A stretch of DNA of 64,000 nucleotides from Achatina immaculata (GCA_009760885.1 CM019701.1:32750697-32814696); one strand, 5' to 3'; shown: positions 25,701 through 33,607, numbered from the stretch's first letter. Notes: generated by a model from the letters alone, not told the origin. Made by a program: numbers and translations.

Positions 25701-28700
25701 GGAGAAAGAAGTTAGCAGGAAATAAATCTTATATCTTATATCCTTCCCGTGCCATTAAATGAAGGATATAAATGCTACTGCATATTTTAAAATTTCCCAT
25801 CGGCTCACAGCAAGCAAGTTTGTCAAGAACAGAGTAAGGAAGATGTTGTTATTTACATGAGGTTGCCATGTACAGATCAGAGTAACAGAAGAATGTTCAT
25901 CTTATATTATTGTTACAGTCCAACTTTAGGTCTGTTGGCCAAAAGTCATGGTGCTGATATTTGCATGCTTTCCAAAGTCTTTGTTGTTCTATATAACATG
26001 TTATTTTATGTGCCTCAAGTTTAGAGGCAGATGAGAGGTACTGGTATTGTTGAGAGCAGAACATTCTAACAGGTGGTGGTCCAGTTTCACATGTGTGGTC
26101 ACAATGTGGACATAATGAAAGATGATATAGCTAAATTCTGTTTGGTATAATAAAAGATGGCATAGCTAAATTCTGTATAATGAAAAATGATATGGCTATA
26201 TTCTGTTTAAGTGATTGTATGGAAACATGAGTCCTAAACATTATATATACATAATTTCTTAGAGAGAAGAAGAGCTGATTTTGTTCACTCACAGAGTTTT
26301 CACCTCCCTTAGGGTTGTGAGTTTGATGTTGCTGTGTTCTGCCCCTTTGTAGTCTCAACAGTTGCTTCCCAGAACCGACCAGGTAAGTCATCAATGTTCA
26401 TGACAGTGATGAAAAAATTTTCAGTTTCAAAATCTTACAACAGAAGTTAAATGTAAATTTTTCTTTATATTCCATTTATTCATTCACAATAATGAAAGTA
26501 TGAAAGACCTGTATAGTAGTTTTCTGTAGATGCTATAGCCTGAATGCTGTATGAAACACCTTGTCAGGCATTTTACATATTTGATACCATTCTGTCTTTG
26601 TCCTCTTTTTTGCCCTTTTGCTCTTTAACCATTCTTCCGCGTTGCGCCATTTCTAAGAATTCCTGTTTGCTTTCTGTTTTTTTTTTTCCGTTAGCTTTTT
26701 TTTTTTAACTTTTTTTTTCTCTTAGAATATTTAATCCATTGATAACACTTGTAGATTCTCCTTTCTTACTTCACAGTATTAGGAGTAAACTTTAACTTTT
26801 GTAGAATTTTGTGGACTTTTCCACCTGAACTTCCACCAGTCTTGATGTTTATGTTTGGTCCAAAAAGTTCTCCCACTGAATTAGAAGCTTTATTCCTTCC
26901 AAGATTCCACAACTGAAATTATGAAATAATTTTTGAACATTCACTTAAAGATCATAAAAAGAAAGTGATACAATGTTTTTATATGGAAAATATATATATA
27001 GGTCTTTTTAATTTTTGAAATTACATTCCCACCTTACAGTCTTCTAACAACAAAATCAGTCATGGTTCTTAACTTTTTCGAGACCGCGTTACTTCCAAAT
27101 CGATCCTTAGTTTTTGATGATGTGGACATTGGAGAAGGGCGTGGACATTTTGGAGAAGGGGGTCCCTGTGTAAAAGTTATTGTACCGACTTAATTCCATG
27201 ATCACCACATGTGTATCACACATTAAAATAAGTAGAAATGAATGAAGATTCCATAAATGAAGTTATTTGTCATTAAAAAAAAACAAAGAAAAGAAAAAAA
27301 CTGGTGTGAAAGGATGGATCAATTTTTGGCACTAAAAAAATGTTAGGGCTGAGCAATAAAATCTACTTTATACTTACCTTAACTGTGTCATAATCCAATA
27401 TAGAATACATAGTCATTCAAATTTCAATACAGAAAAATCAATATTTATGGATGTTTGTGACATCGAATAAATCTGACAGATCTACAGCTACGAGAAACAC
27501 ATATAGTAAGATAGGTCTAGTCGGTCAGTGTGACCATTCTACCACTCAATCTCGAAATAAACTCGAATTTTACCCCCCCCCCCCCCCCAATCTATGCATC
27601 CAAAATGGCTTCTTTATCCCCCATGCTTAAAACACTAGTTTAACTTTGTATTCAGAAGAGTTCTAACTGGTTAAATGAAAAGTAACATTGTGTTTTCAAC
27701 GAAAGAAAGTCCAAAGCCTTATAGTGCTCTTGGTCAGGAACATCCCTGCGCACAAAGATCGTTCTCAGGATCACTGGTCATCTAAGAGTTAACTGACTTA
27801 TTTTGAAAAGCTGAAAATGCAGTTGAAGATTTTATTGGAACCACTTATAGCCAGAGACATAGTTATCTCTGAAACAAGATAATTTTATTGGGCACACTTA
27901 TAACCAGGGACACAGAAAATAGAAGCCAGAAATTGCAAGATGCAGATTATTTATCAAGATATTTATGCTTTTCCAGGAGCATACAAATCTTGGTGATGAT
28001 AATATCTACTATGTATTTATGCTCAGTTCACTCATGCAATATTTTTTTTGACTTTCTACACTCTTCTGTTTGAAACACAGTGCTCAAACTGGTATTCTTT
28101 TTTTTTCCTCAAACTAGATCTACAACTCAAGAAGCTAGACCCAAAGGTTGAATATGAGACAGTGGTGAGGAACAAACTGGCTTGGGATAAGTTAATGGCT
28201 GCTACAGAGAGAGAGAAGAACAATCTTCGTCTTTTAAAAGCTGGATGGCCAGGGAATGAGATAGCCCAACTCATGAGTAGGACTGCATGTCAGGGAAGTG
28301 ATGGTGAGAGTGAAAAATCATCTACTTTGTCAGAGTCTGACAGAAGTGACATGATGTCCACCGTCAGTGATAAAATGTCCATGGAAAGTAGTGAGGAAGT
28401 GGAACCCATAGAGAGAAGGTTACCTAATGGTGACTTGCCTGCAAGTGTTGGTGATATGCTAAACTATGTTATTGAACCTACCCTGATAGCCAATGCCAGT
28501 CTTCTTGGAGATGCAGACAATCTTAAACTGATTCAAGACAACCCAAGGCTGAACAAGCTGGCATCAACAGACATCTACAAGAAACCATCACTAGTTTTTC
28601 CTTGTATTATTGAAGCACTGTCTTGGGCAGGTCAGGGCAGAGATAAAGGTGTCAAGGTACTTGACCCACGTAGCATATCACAAGCTGTTCCCTTTTGTCT

Positions 28701-28806
28701 TCGTGAAGCCAACCACATTCAAATCCTGGCCACTGGAAGTCTGAACTTTGTGGGAGGTGTTTTACATGTCCTTTCTACAGCTGAAGGAGATATTTATTCA
28801 GGCTGA
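1551..28806 (+). CDS. FPGS: Folylpolyglutamate synthase, 3' ten exons (5' end outside window)
   Basis: The enzyme adds gamma-linked glutamates to reduced folates using ATP, which retains folates in cytosol and mitochondria for one-carbon metabolism. Exons: 1551-1787, 4011-4265, 6386-6463, 11047-11191, 15095-15181, 16364-16461, 17679-17731, 25042-25117, 26313-26382, 28118-28806. They splice to 1788 nt, that is 595 codons plus TGA, with matching phase at every junction. Visible landmarks in order are the P-loop GTKGKGS, SPHLVEVRERI, the second family signature EVGIGG..D, WPGR, the C-terminal-domain motif YVDGAHT, and a TGSLNFVGG end. The part seen already exceeds the length of whole vertebrate enzymes (about 590 residues) because the last exon carries an acidic serine-rich insert. 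The N-terminal exon(s), where a mitochondrial leader would be, are not in the window. The Mur-ligase-type fold and function are inferred from family membership; the identification is secure. Confidence 0.95.
2159..2445 (+). mobile_element. LINE family F, 3' tail fragment (decayed)
   Basis: The three frames, read together, give a degraded copy of the RT C-terminal region (RFLGHILW..KLE, KIEGKRD followed by stops), closely parallel to 15880-16120. Only the 3' end of the element is present. It lies in FPGS intron 1788-4010. Confidence 0.65.
2641..2868 (+). repeat. 38 bp tandem repeat, 6 copies
   Basis: Unit begins agtagacatttgttcactgt and is 38 bp long. Copies start at 2641, 2679, 2717, 2755, 2793 and 2831 with very few differences, so expansion is recent. 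Confidence 0.95.
3250..3640 (+). repeat. Interspersed repeat R1, copy 1
   Basis: About 370 bp, also at 12500-12960 and 42600-42915. Shared blocks include accaagaccctgtcccgcct, ctccattggtac, agcctggctaa and agttccagggagat. Here it ends in a short (AAGAC)n run at 3603-3626. There is no coding capacity and I could not classify it. Confidence 0.75.
4011..4265 (+). CDS. FPGS: FPGS exon with second family signature
   Basis: Acceptor ttattacag, donor gtatgt, 85 codons, phase 0 at both ends. It encodes the signature MEVGIGGLTDSTN followed by AWQKSGIFK. The frame stays open for 58 codons past the donor into a SINE, so an ORF caller would overextend it. Confidence 0.95.
4284..4575 (+). mobile_element. 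SINE1, tRNA-headed, near full length
   Basis: An A-box-like TGGTCAGCTGAGTGGTTAG at 4290-4308 and B-box-like GGTTCAGTCCC at 4338-4348 are spaced as in tRNA-derived pol III promoters. A ~230 bp body follows with aaatgggtaccagagaaatctggga and a final ggcatggaaatgggaattt. It starts only about 20 bp after the FPGS donor at 4266. Other copies: 15585-16310, 33060-33245, 55165-55405. Confidence 0.8.
5588..6165 (-). mobile_element. LINE family D, 3' part
   Basis: Its reverse complement matches the RT C-terminal half of the + copy at 19440-20260: the segment for YLGSYIDQDGDT is at about 6095-6130, and the 3' end with the conserved gtgacgtttaacggcac-like stretch at about 5600-5625. It is heavily mutated and has no long ORF. 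Confidence 0.75.
6386..6463 (+). CDS. FPGS: FPGS exon (26 codons)
   Basis: Acceptor tcttttaccag, donor gtatat, phase 0 at both ends. It encodes RHCPAITAPQ and a helix ending RAKETQ, matching the region after GIFK in the family. The donor runs straight into a (TA)n tract. Confidence 0.88.
6465..6485. repeat. (TA)n microsatellite at FPGS donor
   Basis: The dinucleotide run begins one base inside the intron after exon 6386-6463, so the donor gtatat is itself part of the repeat. Confidence 0.95.
7265..8149 (+). pseudogene. LINE A endonuclease domain
   Basis: Apurinic-type endonuclease with SWNVRTL near residue 30, EARWTGQGR, CYAPTEA, GDFNAKVG and a C-terminal GSDHNLLVA, all hallmark motifs. The frame is lost at about 8129 by an apparent 1 nt deletion, reaching a stop at 8147; the protein sense continues in the frame of 8224-9168. 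The upstream ATG at 7265 is the first in this frame. Confidence 0.93.
8224..9168 (+). pseudogene. LINE A reverse transcriptase, N-terminal and finger part
   Basis: It contains a coiled, charged linker, then [17 protein letters not shown], the usual RT entry motif, and [10 protein letters not shown]. The frame is lost by a 1 nt deletion at about 9137, where the copy at 50104 keeps the extra base (aatgagtgg against aatgatgg). 8224 is simply the first ATG in this frame. Confidence 0.92.
9339..10241 (+). pseudogene. LINE A reverse transcriptase, palm and C-terminal tail
   Basis: [11 protein letters not shown] is followed by the catalytic FADD at 9468-9479, [21 protein letters not shown] and [10 protein letters not shown], then a stop 20 nt before the (AG)n tail. 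The palm motif upstream of 9339 ([14 protein letters not shown] at about 9165-9205) is readable in the same frame, so this block is longer than its first ATG suggests. Confidence 0.94.
10273..11046. other. FPGS intron, no recognised feature
   Basis: AT-rich intron between LINE A and exon 11047-11191, with an ATT/TTA-rich simple stretch at about 10505-10560. Nothing coding on either strand. Confidence 0.5.
11047..11191 (+). CDS. FPGS: FPGS exon (SHNAALA)
   Basis: It encodes SQLFVVNPL through SHNAALAVELF and ends in phase 1 before gtaaga. I chose acceptor ctccactag; an acceptor 6 nt downstream (ctcag, exon from 11053) would also keep frame and drop two residues. Confidence 0.88.
12500..12960 (+). 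repeat. Interspersed repeat R1, copy 2
   Basis: Same blocks as copy 1 (ccatagcagatatgttagca, ctgaccaagacgttg, ctccattcgtacc, cagttccagaaagactgaag). It is interrupted near its end by a local 38 bp amplification. Confidence 0.75.
12768..12881 (+). repeat. 38 bp tandem repeat, 3 copies
   Basis: The unit, starting atagctgccataacctgccc, is part of R1 and is amplified about three times here. R1 copies 1 and 3 have it once. Confidence 0.88.
12997..13246 (+). mobile_element. LINE A mini-copy with inverted 5' segment
   Basis: 12997-13115 is the reverse complement of the LINE A leader (about 7110-7240); 13118-13246 is direct LINE A 3' end (from about 10108) with the (AG)n tail. It is bounded by a 9 bp duplication, atttgcaca, at 12988-12996 and 13247-13255. 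The intervening ~2.9 kb is absent. Confidence 0.85.
13727..13766 (+). repeat. 10 bp tandem repeat
   Basis: tcatggtgtt is repeated four times in an otherwise plain FPGS intron. Confidence 0.9.
13822..14815 (+). mobile_element. LINE family C, 3' third with RT
   Basis: 5'-truncated RTE-like element. One frame from 13905 holds a diverged palm (RYTDDTVF replaces YADD), [31 protein letters not shown] and a stop at 14799, then an (AATG)n tail. It continues upstream of 13905 to about 13822 by comparison with 21985-24935. Confidence 0.88.
13905..14801 (+). pseudogene. LINE C reverse transcriptase C-terminal fragment
   Basis: A 298-codon open frame covering palm to basic tail. The catalytic box reads YTDD, so the first acidic position is replaced by... 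the usual alanine being threonine; the two aspartates remain. No endonuclease is attached in this copy. It is interesting only as a well-preserved fragment. Confidence 0.88.
15095..15181 (+). CDS. FPGS: FPGS exon (variable linker)
   Basis: Acceptor tttttag, donor gtacat, phase 1 to phase 1. It encodes a poorly conserved charged linker, KTMAVKEEATVDEIAR onward, between the SHNAALA and WPGR regions. It is assigned mainly by phase continuity and position. Confidence 0.82.
15585..16312 (+). mobile_element. SINE1 copy split by a LINE F insertion
   Basis: 15585-15646 matches the SINE1 head from the tRNA-like part to tttttctggtaca; 16165-16312 resumes with ggcctcaggctccactcagc through ggcatggaaatgga. 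The two halves join in register when the LINE is removed. Confidence 0.78.
15647..16164 (+). mobile_element. LINE family F, 3' end inside SINE1
   Basis: RT C-terminal region in one frame (15651-16157): [44 protein letters not shown], stop, then a (TTGAA)n tail. There is a possible short duplication around acataaa/acacaaa at the two ends. Relatives: 2159-2445, 48010-48245, 57590-58105. Confidence 0.85.
16364..16461 (+). CDS. FPGS: FPGS exon with WPGR and YVDGAHT
   Basis: Acceptor ttttacag, donor gtagtt, entering in phase 1 and leaving in phase 0. It encodes KWPGRAQ and YYVDGAHTKESME, the conserved start of the C-terminal glutamate-ligase domain. Confidence 0.94.
17068..17254 (+). mobile_element. 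LINE A 3' mini-copy
   Basis: It contains only aaaggagacatggagaagaac through cctgggcacttaaggttc plus an (AG)n-rich tail. It is flanked by atcaaggaa at 17059-17067 and 17255-17263. Its 5' breakpoint is at almost the same LINE position as the direct part of 13118-13246. Confidence 0.88.
17268..17505 (+). mobile_element. LINE D 3' end
   Basis: gctggtcatgtgctgagaag onward, through agatcgaccacatgaaactc to ctatgtgacatttaatggca and aaggatgtaag. This is the last ~240 bp of the family. Confidence 0.82.
17679..17731 (+). CDS. FPGS: FPGS short exon (53 nt)
   Basis: Acceptor ccgtacag, donor gtaagg, leaving in phase 2. It encodes LCASWFAEAADKEKKNL, matching the helix after DGAHT in the family. The following intron (17732-25041, 7.3 kb) is the longest of the ten exons and is made mostly of LINE copies. 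Confidence 0.88.
18635..18860 (-). mobile_element. LINE D 3' end
   Basis: Reverse complement of the family D end: gccgttaaacatcac at 18646 marks its 3' side and tagcttgttttgggattctc its 5' side. Confidence 0.78.
19440..20260 (+). mobile_element. LINE family D, RT C-terminal half
   Basis: One open stretch with the catalytic FADD, YLGSYIDQDGDT, STLIYACESWK and RRWTYVGHLMRR, ending in a stop near 20075. The rest of the tail follows out of frame, then gtttaacggcacggaaagga and an (ATAAGAT)n tail. It is 5'-truncated just before FADD. This is the best-preserved family D copy. Confidence 0.88.
20322..20835 (-). mobile_element. LINE D copy, antisense, with 16 bp duplication
   Basis: Bounded by tacaaattgacttaca at 20306-20321 and 20836-20851. 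The encoded strand reads STLIYACESWK, NKCLKKILGIKWNEF and RRWTYVGHVMRR. It lies tail to tail with the + copy at 19440-20260. Confidence 0.93.
20852..21700. other. FPGS intron, no recognised feature
   Basis: Very AT-rich and unique-looking; no coding similarity on either strand. A faint SINE-like stretch around 20940-21030 could not be assigned. Confidence 0.4.
21719..21947. mobile_element. Penelope-like tail hairpin, copy (a)
   Basis: Two ~95 bp arms in inverted orientation, each carrying aggaaaaaagtaggaacagc and a cacacagttgta block, around a ~45 bp spacer. The arms match the ends of the Penelope-like element at 37540-40085. Confidence 0.8.
21985..24935 (-). mobile_element. LINE family C, near full-length, antisense
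   Basis: The reverse strand shows, in order, a leader with gcccagaaggaaagcaatgg, endonuclease (ILGICEHRWKGSGHF; GDFNAKIGKERTEDEG; MNHELLITG), RT (CTNYRTVVLISH, QTGFRQGRGSRDH, SFIDYSKAFDCVQH), [23 protein letters not shown] and GRPRRRWLQD, then (AATG)n. Frameshifts and stops break it. It fills most of the 7.3 kb FPGS intron and ends about 100 bp before exon 25042-25117. Confidence 0.88.
23677..24288 (-). pseudogene. LINE C endonuclease, C-terminal part
   Basis: A 203-codon frame containing GDFNAKIGKE, FANTLFKQHPRRLYTW and DMNHELLITGMKIK, then the linker toward RT. The N-terminal part (HILGICEHRWKGSG) sits in the block 24313-24633, separated by a frame break at about 24300. Confidence 0.86.
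25042..25117 (+). CDS. FPGS: FPGS exon with GC donor
   Basis: Acceptor gttgttgcag; the first base completes a glycine codon. It encodes ARVLVFFTAPERDPEAL, the beta strand plus RDP motif of the C-terminal domain. Only a GC donor (AAG/gcaagt at 25118) keeps the frame into the next exon. Confidence 0.92.
25355..25530 (+). mobile_element. SINE2, partial copy
   Basis: Shares ggcacctggtgtttctctagg and a ggcactaacacttcacac end with the reverse complement of 31636-31870. It starts about 240 bp after the GC donor of FPGS exon 25042-25117. Confidence 0.65.
25726..25764 (-). mobile_element. LINE D tail fragment
   Basis: Only the last bases of the family, cttatatcttatatccttcc then cgtgccattaaatg. Too short to judge boundaries. 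Confidence 0.55.
26313..26382 (+). CDS. FPGS: FPGS exon (CEFDVAVFCP)
   Basis: Acceptor ctcccttag, donor gtaagt, phase 0 to phase 1. It encodes GCEFDVAVFCPFVVST, matching the CQFDYAVFCP block of vertebrate enzymes. Confidence 0.93.
26400..28110. other. Last FPGS intron, no recognised element
   Basis: T-rich in its first half, with a 16-base C run at 27573-27588. No LINE or SINE match was seen. The C run may be length-variable or an assembly weak point. Confidence 0.5.
28118..28806 (+). CDS. FPGS: FPGS terminal exon
   Basis: Acceptor ctcaaactag; TGA at 28804-28806. It encodes about 229 residues: a basic linker, an acidic Ser/Asp/Glu/Met-rich low-complexity insert at about 28280-28420, then the conserved KPSLVFPCIIEALSW, FCLREANHIQILATGS and NFVGGVLHVL. 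The insert is longer and more acidic than the matching linker I recall in vertebrate FPGS. Confidence 0.95.
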
Positions 28807-28903
28807 ATGAAAGAGAGTATGTTCATATGCTCTCAAGAGCAGAAACTCAGTGAAAACAAGAGACTCAAACACTAGCTTCACATTTGTTGAAAATTTTCAT
28901 AAA

Positions 28904-28909
28904 AATAAA
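28904..28909 (+). terminator. FPGS polyadenylation signal
   Basis: A canonical AATAAA lies 98 nt after the FPGS stop. A second AATAAA lies at 29151-29156. Either could define the 3' end; the first is the likelier by distance. Confidence 0.55.
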
Positions 28910-29254
28910 TAATAGAGAGATTAAAACATTGCTTAAATACTGCTTCTCCATTCACTCAGGAAGAAAGTTTCTTCCCCATAACAAAAATTAACTGGAACAT
29001 TTTGTTCACATGTAGAAAATACATGACAAATTTGCAAAATAATGACATGGTAAGAGCAACAGAATGTTCTAATAAACATTATCTGGCTATACTGTTCTCT
29101 TAAAAACACTTAAAGAAAAGCATTTATCTGAAAGCATATTATGAAAAAGAAATAAAAAAATGAAAAGCACAGTTTTTAAACTTTTATTATAAATAATGAT
29201 AGCATTAAATGTAATTGTCATTTGCCATTATTAAAATTAAAATAATCGTCATTA

Positions 29255-29560
29255 TTAAAAATGGTAAACAAGACAAGAAGGGATCAGGTACGAAATGAAA
29301 TAATCCAGCACATGGTGGGAGTAACACCTGTCAAGGACTACACTGAAAATCAGAGAATTAAGTGGTTCAAGTATTTGATACACACAAAACCAGAACACTC
29401 AGCCTCACACGCATGCAGCTTGAAAACATCTGGATATAGGGCATGAGGATGGCCAAGGAAAAAGTGGTTAGATGGGGTGAAAGACACACTGAAGGAACAT
29501 AACATGACAGCTACCCAGGTCTCTTGCCTTGCTCTGAACCAAAGTCTGAAACTCTTTCCG
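29255..29560 (+). mobile_element. LINE family G tail fragment
   Basis: Reads DKTRRDQVRNEIIQHMVG-like sequence, RIKWFKYLIH, then GWPRKKWLDGVKD across a frame break: the RT C-terminal pattern. A related fragment lies at 45935-46260. Confidence 0.6.
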
Positions 29561-29597
29561 ACAATAATGGCATAAGCAGACTGATAAGAAATCTCTG

Positions 29598-31450
29598 ACT
29601 CTTAAGTGCCCAGGGCACATGGGGCTTCCGCAAGGGTTTTCCACAGATGCCTGTCCTTTGCCTTTTTTTCTGCTCTTCACCAGGTGAGCCCTCTATTGCT
29701 CAACATCTTCTCTGTTGTTCTTCTCCATGTCTCTTTTGGTCTACCCTTACTTCTTTTCCCTTATGGTGTCAATCTTAGTGCTATTTTTGGTAGTGTGTTG
29801 TCAGTCATTTGGAGCATATGTCCCAACCATCACCAGTGTCTTTCCTTAGTAATTGTTGTCAGTAGCTTCATCTGTATTTCTGCCAACAAGATGTTATTTC
29901 TTATGGTGTTTGGCCAAAATATTTTTCTAACTCTTCGTAAACATTTAGTCTGGAAAGAATTCAATTTGTTTTCTATGGTTTTGGTGATTTTCCAGCATTC
30001 ACTTCCATTGAGTAGTACACTTAGAACATTACTCTTAAATATCCTGATTTTCATCTTCATGATTAGTTTTTTAGATTTCCATGTTAGGAACAGAATAGGC
30101 CAAGCAAAGACTGCATTTCAGAGAATGAGAAACATGTTAACCAAAATATCCTTATCAATGAATGTTAGAAAACGAGTCCTCAAATGCTATATTGAACCTA
30201 TCTTGTTATATGGAAGTGAATCATGGACAATAGGCAGGTCTGCACAAAAATAATTGGAAGCAGCAGAAATGTGGTTTATTAGAAGAATATTGCGAATCCC
30301 TTGGACAGCAAAAATAGCTAATGAAGAATGTATGAGAAGAGCTGGAGAGACAAAAAAACCTCGTCAAAAAGATAAGAGAGAGACAATGTACTTTCATAGG
30401 ACATGCAATGAGAAGAGGGGGCATTGAAAATATTATAACAACAAGAAAAATAGAAGGAAGAAGATCAAGAGGAAGACCAAGAGAAATGATACTGGACAGT
30501 CTGACGGGATGGTGTGAGAGGAGATCACCAACTGAGCTGAAGGCCTGCATGAAGGATCATGTACTCTGGAGAAGCATAATAGCCAACGCCAGTCACCACG
30601 GCACCTGATGATGATGATGATGACGATATAGTCTACAGCATTGCAAAAGTCTGGTTTGCTCTAGTAAGTTTGCTGTTGATGTCCTCTGTGCTGTCTCCAT
30701 TTTCTACTACTCTACTGCCAAGATATATAAATTTGTTGACCTCCTCCACTAACTTACTATCTACAGTACATTTCTGTTCATATTTTGCTTCATTAACTTT
30801 GTCTTTCCTACACTGATCTTTAGTCCTATGTTGTTTGCATTCTGAGTTAGCTTGTTTATTTTATATTACATATCTTTGTGGCTGCTTGATAGTAGACAGA
30901 TGTCGTCTGCAAAGTCAAGGTCATCCAGCACTGTGTCAAGGGTCCATTGTAATTCTCTGCGTTTGTCTGATGTTGCCTCCTTCATTAACCAGTCTACTGC
31001 CAAGATAAATAATGTGGGTGATAATACACATCCCTGCTTCACTCCTGTTTGTACCCTAACACTGCTGGAGGTATGTTCTCCACAGATCACTTTGCACTGA
31101 AAACCCTCGTATAGGGCTTTGATTACATTCACTATCTTATGGGGGAGGCCATGCCATCTTAGGATTTTCCACAGTACATCTCTGTTGACACTGTCAAAGG
31201 CTTTCTCAAAATCTATAAACAATGCATATGTTGTGCTATGCCACTCATTTACCTGTTCTAATATTTGTCTAAGTACAAATATGTGGTCTATGCATGATCT
31301 TCCTTCCCTAAATCTTGTCTGCTCTTTCCAAAGTTTTCCTTCAAGTGCTGGTACAATTCTGTTGATGATTATTCTGCAAAATACTTTACTGGTGAGTGGC
31401 AGTAGGGTAATGCCTCTCCAGTTCCCGCGATCTCTGAGGTCACCCTTCTT
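29598..31450 (-). mobile_element. LINE A antisense copy, interrupted
   Basis: The reverse strand carries [42 protein letters not shown] and FADD (31474-30866), then after an interruption [10 protein letters not shown] and the tail to 29598. It lies downstream of FPGS, in the intergenic region. It is 5'-truncated just before KKGDLRD. Confidence 0.9.
30085..30624 (+). mobile_element. LINE family B 3' end nested in LINE A
   Basis: [35 protein letters not shown], a frameshift, then GRPREMILDSLTGW and a stop, with a (GATGAT)n tail. The flanks, gatttccat on the left and ctacagcattgc on the right, are neighbouring LINE A sequence. Confidence 0.9.
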
Positions 31451-31635
31451 TGGTGATAAGAAAACATTTGTCAAAAATTATCTCAACATTTAGGGAATAT
31501 TACTGAAAATAACTGTGAATCTTAAAATAGCGTGACTGTTGAACTATTATCTGTAAGAAAAGCAGCTTGCATAGAAATTATGCAATCAAACTGAAACTAC
31601 TTTCATTTCTATGACCTGTGGCATTTGTATGCTGT

Positions 31636-31870
31636 AGGTGTGTGAAGTGCTAGTACCTTCACATTTCTAGGCCACTATAGCATTTAAGATATGGATGCTA
31701 GCACCAGTCATTGCTGAATTTGTTGTCCCAGAGAAACCCCAGGCACCTTTTATTTTTAGGCTGGATTGACCCTGATCCGAAAAACTCCACTCGAGTGTGA
31801 AAACAAATCAAGGACATTCTGCTGGGCAGGTGAGTGGACTAACCATTACACCACCATGCACCTGAAAGCC
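31636..31870 (-). mobile_element. SINE2, tRNA-headed, antisense
   Basis: The reverse strand starts with an A-box-like TGGTGGTGTAATGGTTAG (31857-31839) and a B-box-like GGGTCAATCCA (31772-31762), then the body with gcctggggtttctctggga and the end tagcacttcacac. The A-B spacing is longer than in a tRNA, so it is not a tRNA gene. Confidence 0.62.
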
Positions 31871-31987
31871 AGGAACACTAACCACCAGACTTTCACTTGT
31901 GCTATGAAAAAAAAAAAACAGAATAAGAGAGGACTGTGAATATAGCATGCACAAACAAAAAAGAATGAAATATGAATAAAACTATGG

Positions 31988-32107
31988 TGCAAAGACTGCA
32001 ACAGGCAATAACCCAGAGTACACATAGTGCAAAGACTGCAACAGGCAATGACCCAGAGTACTCATAGTGCAAAGACTGCAACAGGCAATAACCCAGAGCA
32101 CTCTGTC
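31988..32107 (+). repeat. 40 bp tandem repeat, 3 copies
   Basis: The unit, gtgcaaagactgcaacaggc then aatAacccagagtacacata, occurs three times with one or two differences. Confidence 0.92.
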
Positions 32108-33059
32108 AAGAGTTAACTCTTGTCAATGAGAAAAATGAAAGTGAATGTATTTGCCATGGAATATTTGACAATTGAAGACTACTACTGACAAATGCTTTTG
32201 ATCAAAGAAGCCAGTTCATCACCCCGATACCAGGGGAAGGGGAGATAACTATGTACTTAGTTCTGTTTCATAAAATATTTATTTTTTAAAGCATAGATTT
32301 GGAAATCCTGAAGGGCAGTAGATGCACTACTACTTCAAGCCTTAGTCCTCAATGTCAGTACTAATAATTCAGTACCAGTTTTAATGCGTTGATTAGAGGT
32401 CAATGATAATCTTACAGTCAAGCCATTAAAAAACTATACTAAAGTATTTTCAATGATTAAACAGTGTTTTAAACTTATTTTATGATTTAAATTAGGTCTC
32501 CAGGCATCATGTGCAAACAGAAAACAAAGAGAAAAAAATCTCCAGTGAACTTGGTATTAAGCTGTCTTTCTGTCTGTTATTTTGCATTTCTTGTACCTTG
32601 AAGTTGTCTCAAAGGTCCATCACCATGTACCCCTGGATCTTATCTGTCCTTTTTTTTTTTTTCATGCAGAGTCAGTCTACTCTTTGTCTCTCATTATTTT
32701 TTTTGTTTGTGTACAAAATGTAGTCAATATTCTCCATTTCATTTTAGTCTTACGTATGTTTAACATAAAATGCCCCCAAAACACTAGCATCTTAAGTGGA
32801 GGGCAGTAGATTCACAACTATTACAAGCCTTAGTCCACTTTCCTAACATCTCAATAAATGCCCATTTATTGAAATAAACTGGGGAAAACAGTGGCTTAGT
32901 AGAATAAACCTGTCATGAAATGTATTATGAGTAGCATGAAATAATGTGTCATGAGCAGCTTTGTTGATGAATCTAATCATTTTTGGGTATAAGTATAAAT
33001 AATACTAAATATATAAATAAAAACAAAGCCACTGCAGTTAAAAAAGAAAGAAAAAATAA

Positions 33060-33245
33060 AGAGCCTGGGGTCCACCCAGCCTCTAAAAATGGATACCAGA
33101 GAAACCTGGGAAGGTAAATATGGCTTTGCATGATATTGACCATATCACACTTTCATGTGCTGACAGTCTTGGAAATATGGACCTAACACTGTATCCCCAA
33201 TATACCATAATGGCATGAAAATGGGATTTTGCCTTTACCACTGCA
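33060..33245 (+). mobile_element. SINE1, 5'-truncated copy
   Basis: Begins gagcctggggtccacccagc, lacking the tRNA-like head; runs to aatggcatgaaaatgggatt and a tttgccttta tail. Confidence 0.8.
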
Positions 33246-33249
33246 GTAA

Positions 33250-33372
33250 GGTTGTGATAACAAGATGTTAAGATTATTTAAAACAAAAATATAACAGCAA
33301 CTTTATTAATTAATGACCACATGTTACAAGTGAGTACTCATTAATTAATAAAGCTGTTCCTACTTTTCCCTG
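33250..33372. mobile_element. Penelope-like tail fragment, copy (b)
   Basis: aataaagctgttcctacttt at 33347-33366 matches the tail of the element at 37540-40085. A partial inverted match (acagcaactttattaatta) lies upstream at about 33292. Confidence 0.6.
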
Positions 33373-33504
33373 GTGGGTGGCATGACAGTTGACTGATCCA
33401 TACAAACTGCAGTGCCTAGAAATTGCTAGAACTATCATTAACTGGAGAGGATTGCCAGTCTTAACATGATGAATCTAATAAGGCTTTGGAAATAATTGAA
33501 ATAT

Positions 33505-33607
33505 CTCTCTCTCTTTCTCTCTCACCCAATTCTTCACACTTTTAAAATAAAGATCATTCATTCATTCATTCTCTCTCTGAACCTTAAGTGCCCAAGGCAC
33601 ATGGAGC
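33505..33607 (-). mobile_element. LINE A 3' tail insertion
   Basis: Contains ctctgaaccttaagtgccca, the reverse complement of the family A end, plus CT-rich and (CATT)n tail sequence. It is flanked by aattgaaatat at 33494-33504 and 33608-33618. Confidence 0.78.

Noticed and set aside
31762..31857. Antisense tRNA-like sequence, considered as tRNA-Gly or Glu
   Set aside because: Box spacing is too long and it is joined to a repeated SINE2 body.
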